In this document: piece by piece, positions 36,700-48,270 of the stretch
How the letters are laid out: each line of letters starts with the position of its first letter
Numbering within the stretch: the first letter of the stretch is position 1
Source: Spirometra erinaceieuropaei
Lineage: Eukaryota > Platyhelminthes > Cestoda > Diphyllobothriidea > Diphyllobothriidae
Assembly (NCBI GenBank): GCA_902702965.1
Contig: CACRXP010000037.1
Span: forward strand, 463,045 to 527,044
Length of the DNA: 64,000 nt
Direction of reading: 5' to 3'
Notes under the pieces: model-generated
Told to the model about the DNA's origin: nothing
The model's input: only the letters and a program-made list of their open reading frames with translations
Databases searched by the model: none
Position numbers and translations under genes: made by a program

Positions 36700-39600
36700 A
36701 AGAACTTCTACCCAGCTCCCGGTCTTGAGCAAAAAGCGCAACAAAATCCTGAAGGGGATAGAAAAGGAGATGAGGAAAAAGAGCTTCTTTGTGTAGGCGC
36801 TTATTGAGAATTATGCTTTAAATTCTACCTTTAAAAAGTTCGTTTCTTAGTCGCGTTTCAAACCACACCGTAGCATGCCCAAAAACGCGTTTGCAAATTC
36901 GAAGATAAGGCACCACCAAAACAAGTCTCAAAAGGCCCAAATATGCTAAAGCTTACCAAATCAGGGGCCGTATTTGCTGGCAGATCAAGGCTGTAGGATA
37001 AATTTTAAATTGAAAAATGAAAAAAAACCAGGGATATCAGCAGTTTCCTTGACCATGAGACTTGGGACCTAGTTTGAAAATTGTATCCCCGACTACATTC
37101 TTTCTATTGTTTAAAAACAATCCGCGAGCAGTTCCCACTGGTAGTTAGCGGGAAAAAACCAAGTCCTTAACTTATAATGTGCGTTCCTAATGTAATATAT
37201 AAAATATTATAATTAGAATAGTGTTTTATTCGACGGGATTATGGCTAATAGAACAACAAATCTGTGGGATAACAGAAGTCTTCTCTCATGTATATTTACT
37301 CACGAGGTCACATACTGTTAGAGTGCCTAGATTTTATGTGTCCAGCCGGGCCTATATATTTGAGACCAAACTATTGAAACCAGAGTTTAGGCAGACAATT
37401 TTATCATGGCGATGAGTAATTTCTAGTATATACTTCATGAAACCAAGTTAATGGCGAGAGAAGACAGTCGCCTATGTCGGAGAGGCCTATGCTACGATTC
37501 CTCGGTTCAGAAAAGACTGACCAGCGTAATGGCTAATAGGTTTGACGATTGTTACTTTCTAGTGAATGTATAACAATAGCGATGAGATGAAGAACATTGT
37601 TGATGCCAGCACTAAAACCAGGACTGCAGGGGAATAACTGCTCTGCATATAACCAGTGACAAGGAGAGCCGGGCAACCTGTGGCATGAAGACAGGGTTCG
37701 ACTGTTGGAGGGTACTGTTGTGTACCAATAATGACAAGAAAGAGGGATTAAGACTGAGCGACACTTCCAACGTGGAAATGCCTCGAAACTGCCGCCTAGA
37801 TGTTGTGCTGTTATAACGAGACTGCTTTTGCTGTAAAGACAAACAAAAATTTTTTCAAGAAAGCGTGTCGAGACGAAATTTACGGCTTGACCTGTATTAC
37901 TGGGCACGCCCATGTAAGCAGCTCAACCGGTTGACAGTGCCCGTGCTGAGTAACATAATAAATGGGGCGAACTGTCTCGTCTAACAAACGAATGTGGCTA
38001 AAGAACCTATAATTGGCGTAGCCTAAGTCCCTTAGACTTCTGGTCGCTAACATTTCAACCTATTGAATCGCTCAAGCAATTGAACCACCGCAGCGATTAA
38101 CAGATGATTCACGAACAACATTGGAAATACCTCTTCGGAGGTTTTGTCGTGACATCGAGGTGGTGACAGTCTATGCGATGACGGTAAGAACTATTGATCT
38201 GTGATAGTTCCATTCCGCAGAATTCGCTTCGTGTTCACAAAAAAACTTGAGAATCTCTTATAGGTTGTGCTGGTGAATAACCTCTCTGCGCGGTCCCCTG
38301 CTCCTCACGCGCTCATGCGTTCTGCTTGTTTGCAACCTCGCCCCTATAGCAGTCGTGACTTGAAATCTGGTGAAAAAATATGGTTACTCATTGCTTACTT
38401 TTAGTTCGCATAATTTGTTTGTGCACTCTAGCTTCGGACCGACAGATGACGCAGTCACTTAGTCCTGTTGTATTAAGCTACGTCGCTCTGAATACTGTGG
38501 TGCGCTGTTATTTTGATTACATTTGAACCTCAACCGACTGTGAATGTGTGCCCATTCTCTGGCAGTTAACCACGATACCACCAACTTTTAGTGGGGCTGA
38601 CGAAATGGGTACCAGGGAGGTTTGAAGTAATGAACCGCCTAGCGTGGTTGGTTCAAGAAATTTACTGAGCTGACTGAGAATCTGCGTCCTTTTCACTTAC
38701 CTTGTTGCGTAGCTGGGTTTCAAGGTCATGAGGCTGGAAAAGCAGTTGTTTTGAGACTTCAACAATTTCGTTTTGCAATGAAAATATTATAAAGGCTGTT
38801 TTACGATATCCAATACTACCACAAACTCTTGAGCACGCCAAATGACACTCAGCAAGGACCTACTGCTTCAAAAAAATGAGAGTACAAATCCCCTAAGACG
38901 ATGGTAGAAAATTCAAAACTGCAAAGGCATGGGAATTTCTCACTGCAGAGGACTGAATCCTGTCCGAATAAAGCGAAAGTTCACTCAGAGTGGAGGTGTG
39001 ACGTTAACCCACAAATCAAAAGCGGGTTATGAGTGTTACTTCTTGTCAAGCAGGTATCAGAGGCGAACAACCGTGTAAGTCTCATGCAGTAGGCTGACTA
39101 GAGACCCTTATTTAACCAAAAAGTTTAATAAGAAAAATGGGTTCGAACTCGTCAAGGGCCTATGCTTGTCCCGTTCTTTACACTGTCATTATGTAACTGC
39201 TAATTTATGTTGTCCTGCATATAGAGAAAATTTAATTTGAATTAGGATTGTTCGGTAGTTTTTATATTGCAAAGTCAACTTTGTATATCATATTCAAAAA
39301 TGACTACCAAGGGTGTGGTGTACAAACGTTGAAAACTAACCAATACTGTCTGGCGGCGAATATTTAATTTTAGTTGTAGGAAAATAGGACACAAAGTCAA
39401 CTAAATGCCGACGAAAATTATCTTGCGATCATTATAATTAAATACCCTTGATAATTGCCCCAACAAGGACAGCTGTACTTCCGGTCGGAAAGTACATGTA
39501 GCCCAGGCAGTTTACTTGGAGCCTTGTCTGATAAGCGCCGCCTACAATACATGAATGTTCGCAACTCCTTTCCCGGACACGCCGTAAACAATTTTTTTCT

Positions 39601-40479
39601 CAATTTTTTCAAAGAGGCATTTTAACATTCCCTCAGTGGAGGCCCTCAGAATAGCAAGAAAGGCCGTTTTATCTGTGTTCCGGATAAACTATTCTATGGA
39701 TAGCAGATCGCCAAATTAACTTGCCCTAAGCATAAATCATGCATCTGAACGATTTCGAAAGCTGAATAAGAAAGTCATGAAAAATGGTATTCTGCCTCCA
39801 TTTACCGACAGTATAATGACCGAAGTCATGTGTGAAACGGACAGCAATTGATGGTGTAAAGAGCCCTGATTTTACTGTTGACCCAACATGGGCCGTGATG
39901 TGATAACTACCCAACTTTCACCTAAATCGCAAAATGAGGCAGAATTGTTTAATAGACCTTCAAAGACACAATAAATTTAAGCGGGGTTAAAGAAATAGTT
40001 GAGACAGAACATGTTCCTACGTAAATTCCAACATAGCAGAATGCTGCCTGTGGGCTGAACGCAGTCACGTCAGTTAAATGATGACACAAAATCGTATACG
40101 TATCTAGGTAAATGCATGTGCAGTCAGTATAGAAGAAAACGACAAAACACGCCTCATGCAATTGACTTGCTTTGGGGTTACCAGCGCACAATATTGATCG
40201 CGTCAGGATGGATGGCATAAGTAATTGGCCAGCCACCTTATTTTCCCGCCAGCAATTTGCATGCGGTTTCTGCATGTAGATGTATAGTCCGAAAGAGCAA
40301 CGGTAGGGTGTAGGACCCACAACTAACCTGAGCTAGTCTGCGGACCGTGTCAAACATTGAATGGTGGTAGAGGGGATTTTACGGGTGGGGCAGCGCGCCG
40401 GACGGAGAGTAGGTTGGATGCAATTAGACAAGAAAATAAACATATTTCTGCCGAAGGTTTATGATACGCTGTTATTTGT
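36700..40479. other. No gene recognised
   Basis: No repeat family or domain was identified. The longest minus frames (37533-37913 and 39949-40320, about 125 codons) show no family pattern and are of a length expected by chance. Confidence 0.4.
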
Positions 40480-40908
40480 CAAGGAAATTGAGAGCGATAG
40501 CAAGAAAGTAAGAAAAAAGTAAAACTCGTCATACCGATGTCGGAAAGGCAAACTCTGTTCCTCAAAGTCCCTTTCAAGTGGAAGCCGCAAGCGAACTTCT
40601 GAGAAGACGCCTTGACCAAGATTTTTCACAGACCTTACCGACAGTTAGGATTCAAGTATTGTTCTCGACCAACCCCGAGGAAGGTAAGGACAGGCTACTA
40701 GCTCAGACAATCTCCATGCGCATTTACTTCTCTACTTGCTCCATTGGAGCAGGCTATATTGGTCATACGAATCGGCGTCTATCCACAAGAATACGAGGAG
40801 CCTGCCGGCGTGGCTGAGGAAAGGCAAACTTAAGAGCACATACACCTCCATTCGCGCACATATGCTTGATTCTGGGCATCGTGTGGACCCCAAAAAGCCC
40901 TTTATGTA
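40480..40908 (+). mobile_element. Penelope-like element relic, copy C (linker and GIY-YIG start)
   Basis: In one frame the sequence gives LVIPMSERQTLFLKVPF, ASELLRRRLDQDF, an arm ending QVLFSTNPEEGKDRL, then the nuclease start GAGYIGHTNRRLSTRIRGA. A second frame gives AHMLDSGHRVDPKKPFM, the position where PLE proteins have a conserved H..D.GH. It is closely related to copy A (same CGAGYIG-type start). The element is interrupted at 40909 by a SINE family A copy. Confidence 0.8.
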
Positions 40909-41220
40909 ATGTTAGGGGGCGCTCACCGATCGTTCATACGGAACTCACTCGTTCCGTTGTGCCTTATGGACTCTCTCTCGAGCCCAACCAGCAGCCGCAC
41001 AGCGGCGCATGATATATAGGCAGAATGATATTACCGACAAAGACAAGGGAGACTGGAATGGCAATTTCTGGCTTATTAGCCGTCGTCAGCCAGCCATACC
41101 CAAGCCCGAAGTGTGGAACACCCGAGCCTCGAACTCGCGACCTGTTGGTTTAGAAGTCAACGCCTCTACTCACCGGGCCACGAGCCCGTTGCCCTGTCGG
41201 TTTTCGATCGGGAATATACA
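40909..41220 (-). repeat. tRNA-derived SINE family A, most complete copy
   Basis: Read on the minus strand it starts with the tRNA-like head, runs through the same body as the copy at 30499, and ends AGCGCCCCCTAACATT at 40909. The 3' hairpin CGGAAC-GAGTGA-GTTCCG is intact. It lies inside PLE copy C, so the SINE is younger than that element. A partial second copy abuts its 5' side. Confidence 0.85.
41119..41190 (-). other. tRNA-Arg(TCT)-like head of SINE family A
   Basis: Seventy-two bases on the minus strand with the spacing of a tRNA: GGGCTCGTGGCCCGGTGAGT (acceptor and D-arm, A box), an anticodon loop CTTCTAA, and the T-arm GAGTTCGAGGCTC (B box). The cloverleaf is imperfect, so this is the RNA polymerase III promoter head of a SINE and not a functional tRNA gene. 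Confidence 0.65.
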
Positions 41221-41290
41221 ATGTTAGGGGGCCTCACCGATCGTTCATACGGAACTCACTCGTTCCGTTGTGCCTTATGGACTCTCTCTC
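41221..41290 (-). repeat. SINE family A, 3'-end fragment in tandem
   Basis: Seventy bases matching the 3' end of the neighbouring SINE (the CCCCCTAACAT end, the GTTCCG hairpin, and the run of CTCTCTCTC), joined directly upstream of it in the same orientation. One G of the GGGGGCGCTC block is missing. Confidence 0.85.
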
Positions 41291-41382
41291 CTATTCACAC
41301 GCCCTGCTTGTATGAGAAGGCGAAGAGTAAGCGATTTCTCTTATCGTTTACACGCTTTATTTTGTACCTCGTTCCCATATAA

Positions 41383-41424
41383 ATGCACTATCCCGATGAG
41401 GATTTGTCGAAAGCATGCGTATGC
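41383..41424 (+). ncRNA. Weak hammerhead-like motif beyond the SINE in PLE copy C
   Basis: CCGATGA, a short arm ending GTC, GAAA, and a hairpin GCAT-GCGT-ATGC lie in the order of a hammerhead with a longer stem III. The first box has one change, the U of the cleavage triplet is A, and no outer stem was found. It may be the decayed ribozyme of PLE copy C, displaced by the SINE insertion. Confidence 0.25.
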
Positions 41425-42985
41425 ACGCCAAATGGTCTTCCGAATAGCTCCATGGGAATTTACGCAACTTTAAGGAAAAAGTTGATATTCTTCCTTTGAG
41501 GCTTACTTATGCCCTAAAATCCTGTCAGTTCAGCGATGTCGCTGACGATGAAATCATCAGACATGTGCATTTAGACCAGTGTACACAGATACCACCCTCA
41601 ACAATGAAGGACGTAACGGTCTGGCCAGGTTCTGTAGCTGAATAACCGAATTTTTGTCCGAAAATTCAGACACAGAATAAACTTTCCCAGTTGATGGGTT
41701 CTACCCGCTCGACCATCAATTTGAGCCGAAGACCGCAGGAAGTTCGGCATTTTATCACAAGCTCGATAGGGTTATTTGATAAGAGCCCAGACACACGTAT
41801 AGCACAGACACCATTCAAGTACCTGATATCCACCAGCTTTAGGAATTTCAGACACTAGGTAGTAATTCATTAAAATCGCAAAGGATGGAACGATAAAAAC
41901 TTCTCTGTCTTTCATGAGGCGCACAGCCTCCTAAAACGAACTAATCTTCGTTTATTTTAACAGGTAGGTTATGTAACTTCACTTCGCAGCCAATAACCCT
42001 ACGCTCATATAATACGGGAATGGTGGTGATGGGAGTTTTACGGGTTGTACATCACCGCGGAGCGGGATCAAAATTTATGCAATAAAACTTTAAAGTAGAC
42101 AGATACCCCCTAGAATCATTCTTATACGCCTATATATAGAAACGGAAGTGAGCGCACTAATCGAAATACGAGCATAAATCATTTCTCAATAAAGAAATGT
42201 CAATCAAATAATCCGCTACTTGCAAATTTGCGACAGCCCAGGGACCGATGGAACGAACTGCCAGTAGGTAAGTGCCAAGTATTTCATCTGCGGGAATAAA
42301 CTGCGAGGCGCGTAATGCACATGATCATTTGAGAAGCCGTAAAAGAACACCCTAATGGACAAGGGGAAAGTCAAATGACGTAACTACTAACACCTGTTTG
42401 TACTTTCGTAATAGGTCGACCGACTAAAGTAAAATAAAAATTTAAGGATAATAAGTGTTTATGTGTAAAGTAAATGTACAATAATAAACAGGGTAGCTGA
42501 TAATAGTCGGCTCCGGGTCGCAGAAAAGTCAAATAACCGCAGCTTGATTGTCTGACCAGAGCGGAGGAAATAACCAAAGATATAAACTCAGAAAAGGTGA
42601 TAGAATACTGCCAAGCAAGGAGACTGCTGTATAATGCAGCAAAGTGCCAATGTGGACGCCTAATGCACCACCAAGTAATGAGGCTTCACAGCGACGTGAT
42701 GTGTTCCGGTGCGACCGATATCGAAGGAGGAAAGCTTTAGGAGTTCCGGTGTCGCATCTGGCAATTTGGGCCCACGTAGGCGGAATTCATTATCGTCTGT
42801 GATTTGGCATAGACAGCGCTGGACGAAAACAAGCCTGAAAAATATCCCTGTCACATATTGCGGAAGCATATCCGATGAAGGGCTCCCTCCTGGGCGCAAG
42901 TAAATGACCATTTGTAAGTAAATTTGTGCATGTAAACTTAAATACATTTAAATGTCTTATTATTGGTTATGCGAGGGACTAGGCA
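41425..42985. other. No gene recognised
   Basis: AT-rich, with no shared repeat or domain seen. The minus frame at 42660-42947 overlaps a more GC-rich patch (42690-42900) of unknown nature. Confidence 0.4.
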
Positions 42986-42989
42986 CAAG

Positions 42990-43400
42990 TATATTTGAAA
43001 AAGTGAGCAAGCTACGGCGTACGCGTTCGAGAACAGAGACCATTCGAAGATATCGTGAAAGCCGACCGTTTGTGCTGTAACCGAAGCAACGTTAACCAAA
43101 ACGCAGATGCCGAACCTTATAGCACGCATTGTATGGTGAATACCGACATGGCACAAGAAGGTTAAGCTAGCCTTTTCGAAGAAGTAAGTAAGTCGCGGCG
43201 TACACGACAGAGAACAGAGATTGTTTGCAAATATCAAGGAAGCTAAGCGTTTGTGCTCTAACTGAGGCAAAGTAAACCAAAACGGAGCCGAAGATCCATA
43301 CAGCACGTGTTGCATTGTGAGTACAGCCACGACACAAAAAGGTGAAGCTACTCGTTTGGAAGGAACGGAATACGGAGAGGGGGACGAAAACAGAAGACCA
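42990..43400 (+). repeat. Diverged tandem repeat, period 181 bp
   Basis: Units start near 42990 and 43171, with a partial third near 43352. Shared blocks at the same offset include GAGAACAGAGA, CGTTTGTGCT and AACCAAAACG, and CGGCGTAC at the start. Both complete units are open on the minus strand with similar translations, each containing a TFLC...A...AQT...F order, but that is explained by the shared DNA. No flanking element was recognised. Confidence 0.7.
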
Positions 43401-46400
43401 TCTTATGCCAAATAAGTTATCAATAAAAAGGTCATACGGAAATAGGTCCATGTTTGTGGCTATATCACTGTGCTAGGCAAAATTCAACAAGTAACTTCCT
43501 ACGCTTATGAATTGATGAACCAGATAAGGCCTACTAAAAAAATATAATAGCTAGTTGTGCATATTTGACCAAGTGGGATTTCGCAACCTATCCTTACCCA
43601 GGAGAGCTTGGCGGGCAATCATATATAAACGAATAAAACAGTTATACGTGGATAGGCCTCTGGTGATACTACGGACATAAAGTAAGTCGAATTTCCGCTA
43701 TTAACTGTCGATAGATAATCATAGATCCAGCAACTCCGGCAATTTCAGAAAAGTTGAATAAAATAAAAGGTCGATGTATTTGAGATGTGAGTAGTGACAC
43801 TCCACAAAGGCTCTTATGCCTTAATCTGTGAACGTTAGGAGGCAGTATAATTTATATGTCTACGGAAGTACTAGTGAGTGTGCAATGGGAGCCTTTAGAG
43901 ATTGACATGGAACATATTACATGTTTGATTTATAGCACGGATTTGATGCTTTTCGTCTATTAGTGAATTACACTTCTTTAAATGTCCAATTAGCAACAGG
44001 AAGATTGGATTGTCCCGGCGACATTTTGCCGGCCACATAAATTTCGTCTCCGTTGATCATGTCAACGCAAATTTCGTTATTTTCGGTCTTTAGATATGAG
44101 TATTTGTGGTTTGTGAACGGTCATAAACGAACTTACTCCCAAAGCTGTGTGGTCTGCATGTGTCTTCAGTTTCATTATCTGAGCGTATAAAGAAGGGAAA
44201 GCCCCACTTTTATTTTGGCACTCAAGGATGTGGGTGGCTAATTTTGAACGTTTTAATCAGTCGCTCGGCCAAAAACGTCTTGTTGTCTGTTTTGCCAGAC
44301 AAACACCCTTTGTTTTGGCTACCAAGACGCTTTATTATGGGATTAAATTTCCCTAATCGTGGTTAACCACGAAAATTGTAAAATGTCATTGGATTCCAGT
44401 TAAAACATTCTGTATCTCACTTAATTCCTAATCATTCACGTTTCGTTTTCGCCTACATTTATCGAAGATAAGGAAGAAAGGTAGGACATGTCGTACATCT
44501 TCATCATTTTTGTCGTCAGCTGCACATTCAGTTGAAATACTGACACATACTTATCGTTATGAACGTCTACCGTCATTGCTAAACGGATTTCTCACGAAGT
44601 TTTGATTTAATGCGAACTAAAAAACGACTGTACGCAAAATGTCTCTTTCGTCCAAATCAACCGGTCTGATGCTCAATGAATTAATATTTTAAATGTCCTC
44701 CCATATAGAATGTTAGCTCCCCATGAAGCAAAATTAACCAACTCAGCTATCCCGTGTTCCTGGCTCTGTCTGTAACTAGTTCTCAATCCCCAACTGTCAG
44801 TCTTTATGTCGTCACATGCGTGAGTCGTAGGTACTCAGCTCGAAGGTAAAGTGGAAAATTCAACTTTCATTCTGAAATCGGGATGGGTCGCTGCACGTCG
44901 CTATTCAGACAACATGCCACGAGGCCGTTGGTGCAGTGGCGAGAGTATTGCATAATTATCAAATGACCGGGATCGGAATCTCGGACGGCAGCCCGGTATT
45001 GGACTAGCAGTGGTGCATGGAAACAAATAAGCCGAACGCGACCATTCTTGTGTGCTTGCCTTTGACAATAAAACGTTCAAAATATTCGAAAACATATGTC
45101 CGCTCCGGAATTGACTCCGTTGAGGCACTGTGAAGAATAAATGCGCATTTACATTTTACGTCAGAAAAAAATAAGACGAGAACGTGTATTTTCACTGATC
45201 AGGAACCGTAACAAACTTACTTGAACCCTATTGCAAAACTCAACTTTTCGTTTATGTCGATAGTTGTGACATGTGTTTTGATGCATTATTTCTTAGGCAT
45301 CTAGAGAACAAAATAGAGAGCCTTACGGGTTTTGGATTTCCCGGGAAATCTCTATGCCCGAGGAACTGCATTTTAAATAATTTACATTCTGAACCGTCTT
45401 GGAAGTTATGCCTCCAAAGGGTTTCCTTGGACTAATTTTGAGTTTATGTGTTCATCTACGTGATTAACTTTTGGTTTGCTTACTTGAGGATTGTGCAACT
45501 TTATAATAGCTCCTGTGCGATCCGGTGGTTTGGCTATAATGCTTGACAAATTGTCACAGGTATTTTGCTTAGTCGGTGCCCGCATTCAAACTGCTTTGAT
45601 TTTGGTCACTCGTCCCCTTTTACTTAGCAGCTTCGCCCGGTTGCAAAAAAATTTTTGGCGCTTAGTAAACACCTCGAGCGAAGATGGGTTCGAAAGTCCT
45701 ATATTATACTAATAATGACTGATTTTATACGTGAGCGTTCGTTAACCTTGGTGGTGTACACATCGGACGTCAAATCTTGCAATCCCTTCCAGAAAGAATT
45801 GACTGGCAAAATGGTCCCTCCGACGGCCACCCAGACCGTCTCACATTTAGAAAACACACGCAAAATTTGCTGCAAAACATTGATAGTCAGTTTTAAGACC
45901 GGTCTATAATTGCAGATGATTTTATCCAGAAGGTATGAGCACTTCCAGTTGAGAAAACAGCAGGCTTCAGCGTCAAAAGACAATTGCCTGATCTTCTGTG
46001 ATTTAGCAGCCCGCCCACGGCGCATAATAATCAAGACGAACGGCTTCAGCCCTAATGCACATGGTAAAATTGTACACAGCGGGTTTTTGTGCAGACCTAG
46101 TATCATGGGTCCGACCAAACACTTGATAAAAGGAAGAACGACACCATCAAATTCGTCCGTCTTACCTGTTACTCAGGCGTTTTTCCAACTTGTTCCACAG
46201 TTATAGGGATGTTTGGTGACTGTCAAAAAGAAAAGTGCCTACAAATGTTTTTGTTCCATAACGCAATGCCTTTTTTCCTCTAGGTGTTGTGAAACTCAAC
46301 TATAGTTTTCTTAATGTCCTCACGCAGTAGTTTGATGAGAGTTTTATCAGTGAACCTTGGGAAAAGTTAAAGTTTGGACCCGCATGATGTAGAAAGAACA

Positions 46401-47634
46401 CTACTACGATCACAGCAAAATTAACAGTTATAGTAGCTGTGGGCCAATAAACCGAAAACTTCGCAAGTACCTTCTTCCTATGTGTACAGAAAAATTCACG
46501 CAAAAAATAAGGCAAGAAATTCAGGCAAAACTGGGAAATATTGCCGAGCAACATGCTGAACATTTTCCTTCGCTGGAGCCGAGCAACGTAAGCGGGATTT
46601 TATTTAATCCATTAACTACGAACATAAATGGCTGGCAGAGGATGGAGCTGAAAATATGTTTGATACTAAAACGGTCAGGGTGACAAACGTCTCTTGGTAA
46701 ACATGTGTTTTCAGCAGCTCCAATCTCGTTTCGGAGGCAAAACACTCATAGAAGTCTTTGCTGTCGTCTGGACCTTCTTCTCCTGATAAGGCCGGACACT
46801 CGGGAAGTGAAAGCAAAATCGACAGTAAGGAAAAGAAATACAGATGATCGGAACACGTATTCACCATCTTATTGTTTACCAGCGTTCCATCAACTTTTTT
46901 TTCTCGAAAGGTACTTTTCCATTCCAGGACCTATCCCATGTACACTTTACCCCAACATTGGCGCTTCCTGCTTCGTTCTACTTCAAACCATAATAAGACG
47001 GCATTTTAAGACTGTTAGATGCCTAGACGATCGAATTCTCTAAAATAAGGTCATCATTTATTCAGATTTAAATGATATGGATTCATTCCATTCGAGCTAC
47101 TGTGGTTTTAATCACATTTATTGTCTTATATGAGTTTAGTAACAGTTATCTCTACTATCGTTGGGACGATTACTGACAGATCAAAAGATGAAAATACGGC
47201 AGACGGGACCCTGATTGCTAGTCTAACAGCTATGAGGATTATGATATTTCTCTCTCACACACACACATTGTGACGATTGTTTCCGTGTATATTTGGTTAC
47301 TTTGCTTGAAACACTTTTAGCTGAAAGCTTTTGACTACTGCAAATATAAATTTCCCCTTCCTATTCCGTCACTAAAATTTCTAGGCCCTTTTCTCACGTG
47401 CTACGTAAGACAGGCTTAACGTTGCTGTCCTTTCATAGGCCAAAGTCATATAAGGGCAGGTGTTAGTGTTTTGCAAGCTGTGGGGAGTTCATGACTGAAT
47501 GTTAAAAGATTGGCTGTAAAGATGATAGTCATATAACATTTTAGTTATTCCTAATGAACAACTTCTACTCCCGGTCTTAAATGGAAGGAATTCTGCAATG
47601 CATGGAAATTGGTCGGCATGTAAGGGGAAACACT
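43401..47634. other. No gene recognised apart from a tRNA-like fragment
   Basis: Contains the tRNA-like fragment near 44930 and a perfect 14-bp palindrome (CGTGGTTAACCACG) near 44358. The minus frame 45699-46118 (139 codons) is the longest non-PLE frame that begins with Met apart from 55830-56426 (plus). A few frames this long are expected by chance in 64 kb, and it has no domain pattern. Confidence 0.4.
44925..45010 (+). repeat. Possible tRNA-derived SINE head, third type
   Basis: GTTGGTGCAGTGGCGAGAG resembles an A box, and GGGATCGGAATCTCGG, about 35 bp further on, resembles a B box. The spacing fits a tRNA-like polymerase III promoter. No second copy was found in the window, so the family is unproven. 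Confidence 0.35.
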
Positions 47635-47640
47635 TTTATT
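47635..47640 (-). terminator. Poly(A) signal of the EGF-like gene
   Basis: TTTATT on the plus strand, so AATAAA on the minus strand, 31 bp after the stop codon of the EGF-like exon. This implies a very short 3' untranslated region. Confidence 0.5.
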
Positions 47641-47670
47641 TTAAAGATCTTCTGCAATCATATCATATAA

Positions 47671-47917
47671 TCAAACGAATCGTCGTCTTCGGAAGAGCTC
47701 CACAGGTTCATCAAAGATGGGTCCGCCGCTTATTACTTCTTGATCAAACATATTCATCAAAACTTTCACTGTGCAGTGAGGTCCTTCATAAGGTGGATAG
47801 CAGACGCATTTTTCAACCGCTTTTACTTCGCCGTCGATGATCTCCTCGGTTTCAACGCATCTTCCGTGGAAGCAGGTCATTGAGCCAGATGTGCATCTTT
47901 CGGGTTCATGCGGTACA
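47671..47917 (-). CDS. 3'-terminal exon of a protein with an EGF-like domain
   Basis: The minus-strand exon begins after the acceptor TTTTTGCCAAACAG (one base, then GTA CCG CAT) and ends with TGA at 47671. It encodes about 81 residues. An EGF-like domain is clear from the six cysteines: C-x6-C-x4-C-x18-C-x-C-x8-C, with the diagnostic CVCYPPYEGPHC end. The loop between the third and fourth cysteines is long and acidic. After the domain come a 30-residue tail and a basic C-terminus RRRRFV, with no membrane helix, so the product may be secreted or anchored elsewhere. AATAAA follows closely. Upstream exons lie at higher coordinates. EGF-like domains occur in many secreted ligands and matrix proteins; the exact family cannot be told from this exon. 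Confidence 0.75.
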
Positions 47918-48249
47918 CTGTTTGGCAAAAATGTCAAATATTAATCAATCAAGCAGAACCTACTTTGTCTGTCGATACAGATGTAAAAGAATCACAGCTT
48001 ACCAAATTCACGAAAAAACGTGTTCTTAGACCGGTTTTTCATAAAAAGAACCGAAATGTTTTAAGCCTTAAAATAATCTGCAACACTTCTCGCAGATTTA
48101 TTTAGAGCGTTATATATGTGGACAGATTTTCTTACGACAAATGTTATTTTCGAAGGGAAGACAAGCTAATATTATTTCTCGATAAAGAAAAGTGTCTAGT
48201 TTTCAAGGAGACATAGGATTACACCGAAGTTCGTCATATTTCGACCTAC

Positions 48250-48270
48250 CTTCGGGCCCAAATCTGAACG
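48250..48270 (-). CDS. Possible 21-bp micro-exon of the EGF-like gene
   Basis: On the minus strand a strong acceptor (GATTGCCTTCTTTTTTAG) is followed by 21 bases and then the donor GTAGGT. The segment enters with one base, gives six codons (VQIWAR) and leaves two, exactly the phase needed by the exon at 47917. The intron would be 332 bp. A 21-bp exon cannot be proven by eye, but symmetric micro-exons are a known feature of flatworm secreted-protein genes. Confidence 0.3.

Noticed and set aside
38103..38182. Possible exon before GTAAGA, open for 26 codons
   Set aside because: The acceptor is weak and an open run this short is more likely than not in one of three frames.
41119..41190. Functional tRNA-Arg gene
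   Set aside because: It is the head of a repeated SINE, and the stems are imperfect.
44355..44371. Perfect palindrome CGTGGTTAACCACG
   Set aside because: A 14-bp palindrome is not rare in 64 kb and has no neighbouring feature to give it a role.
45699..46118. A 139-codon minus-strand frame
   Set aside because: No domain or splice support. With roughly 7000 stop-bounded frames in this window, a few of this length are expected by chance.
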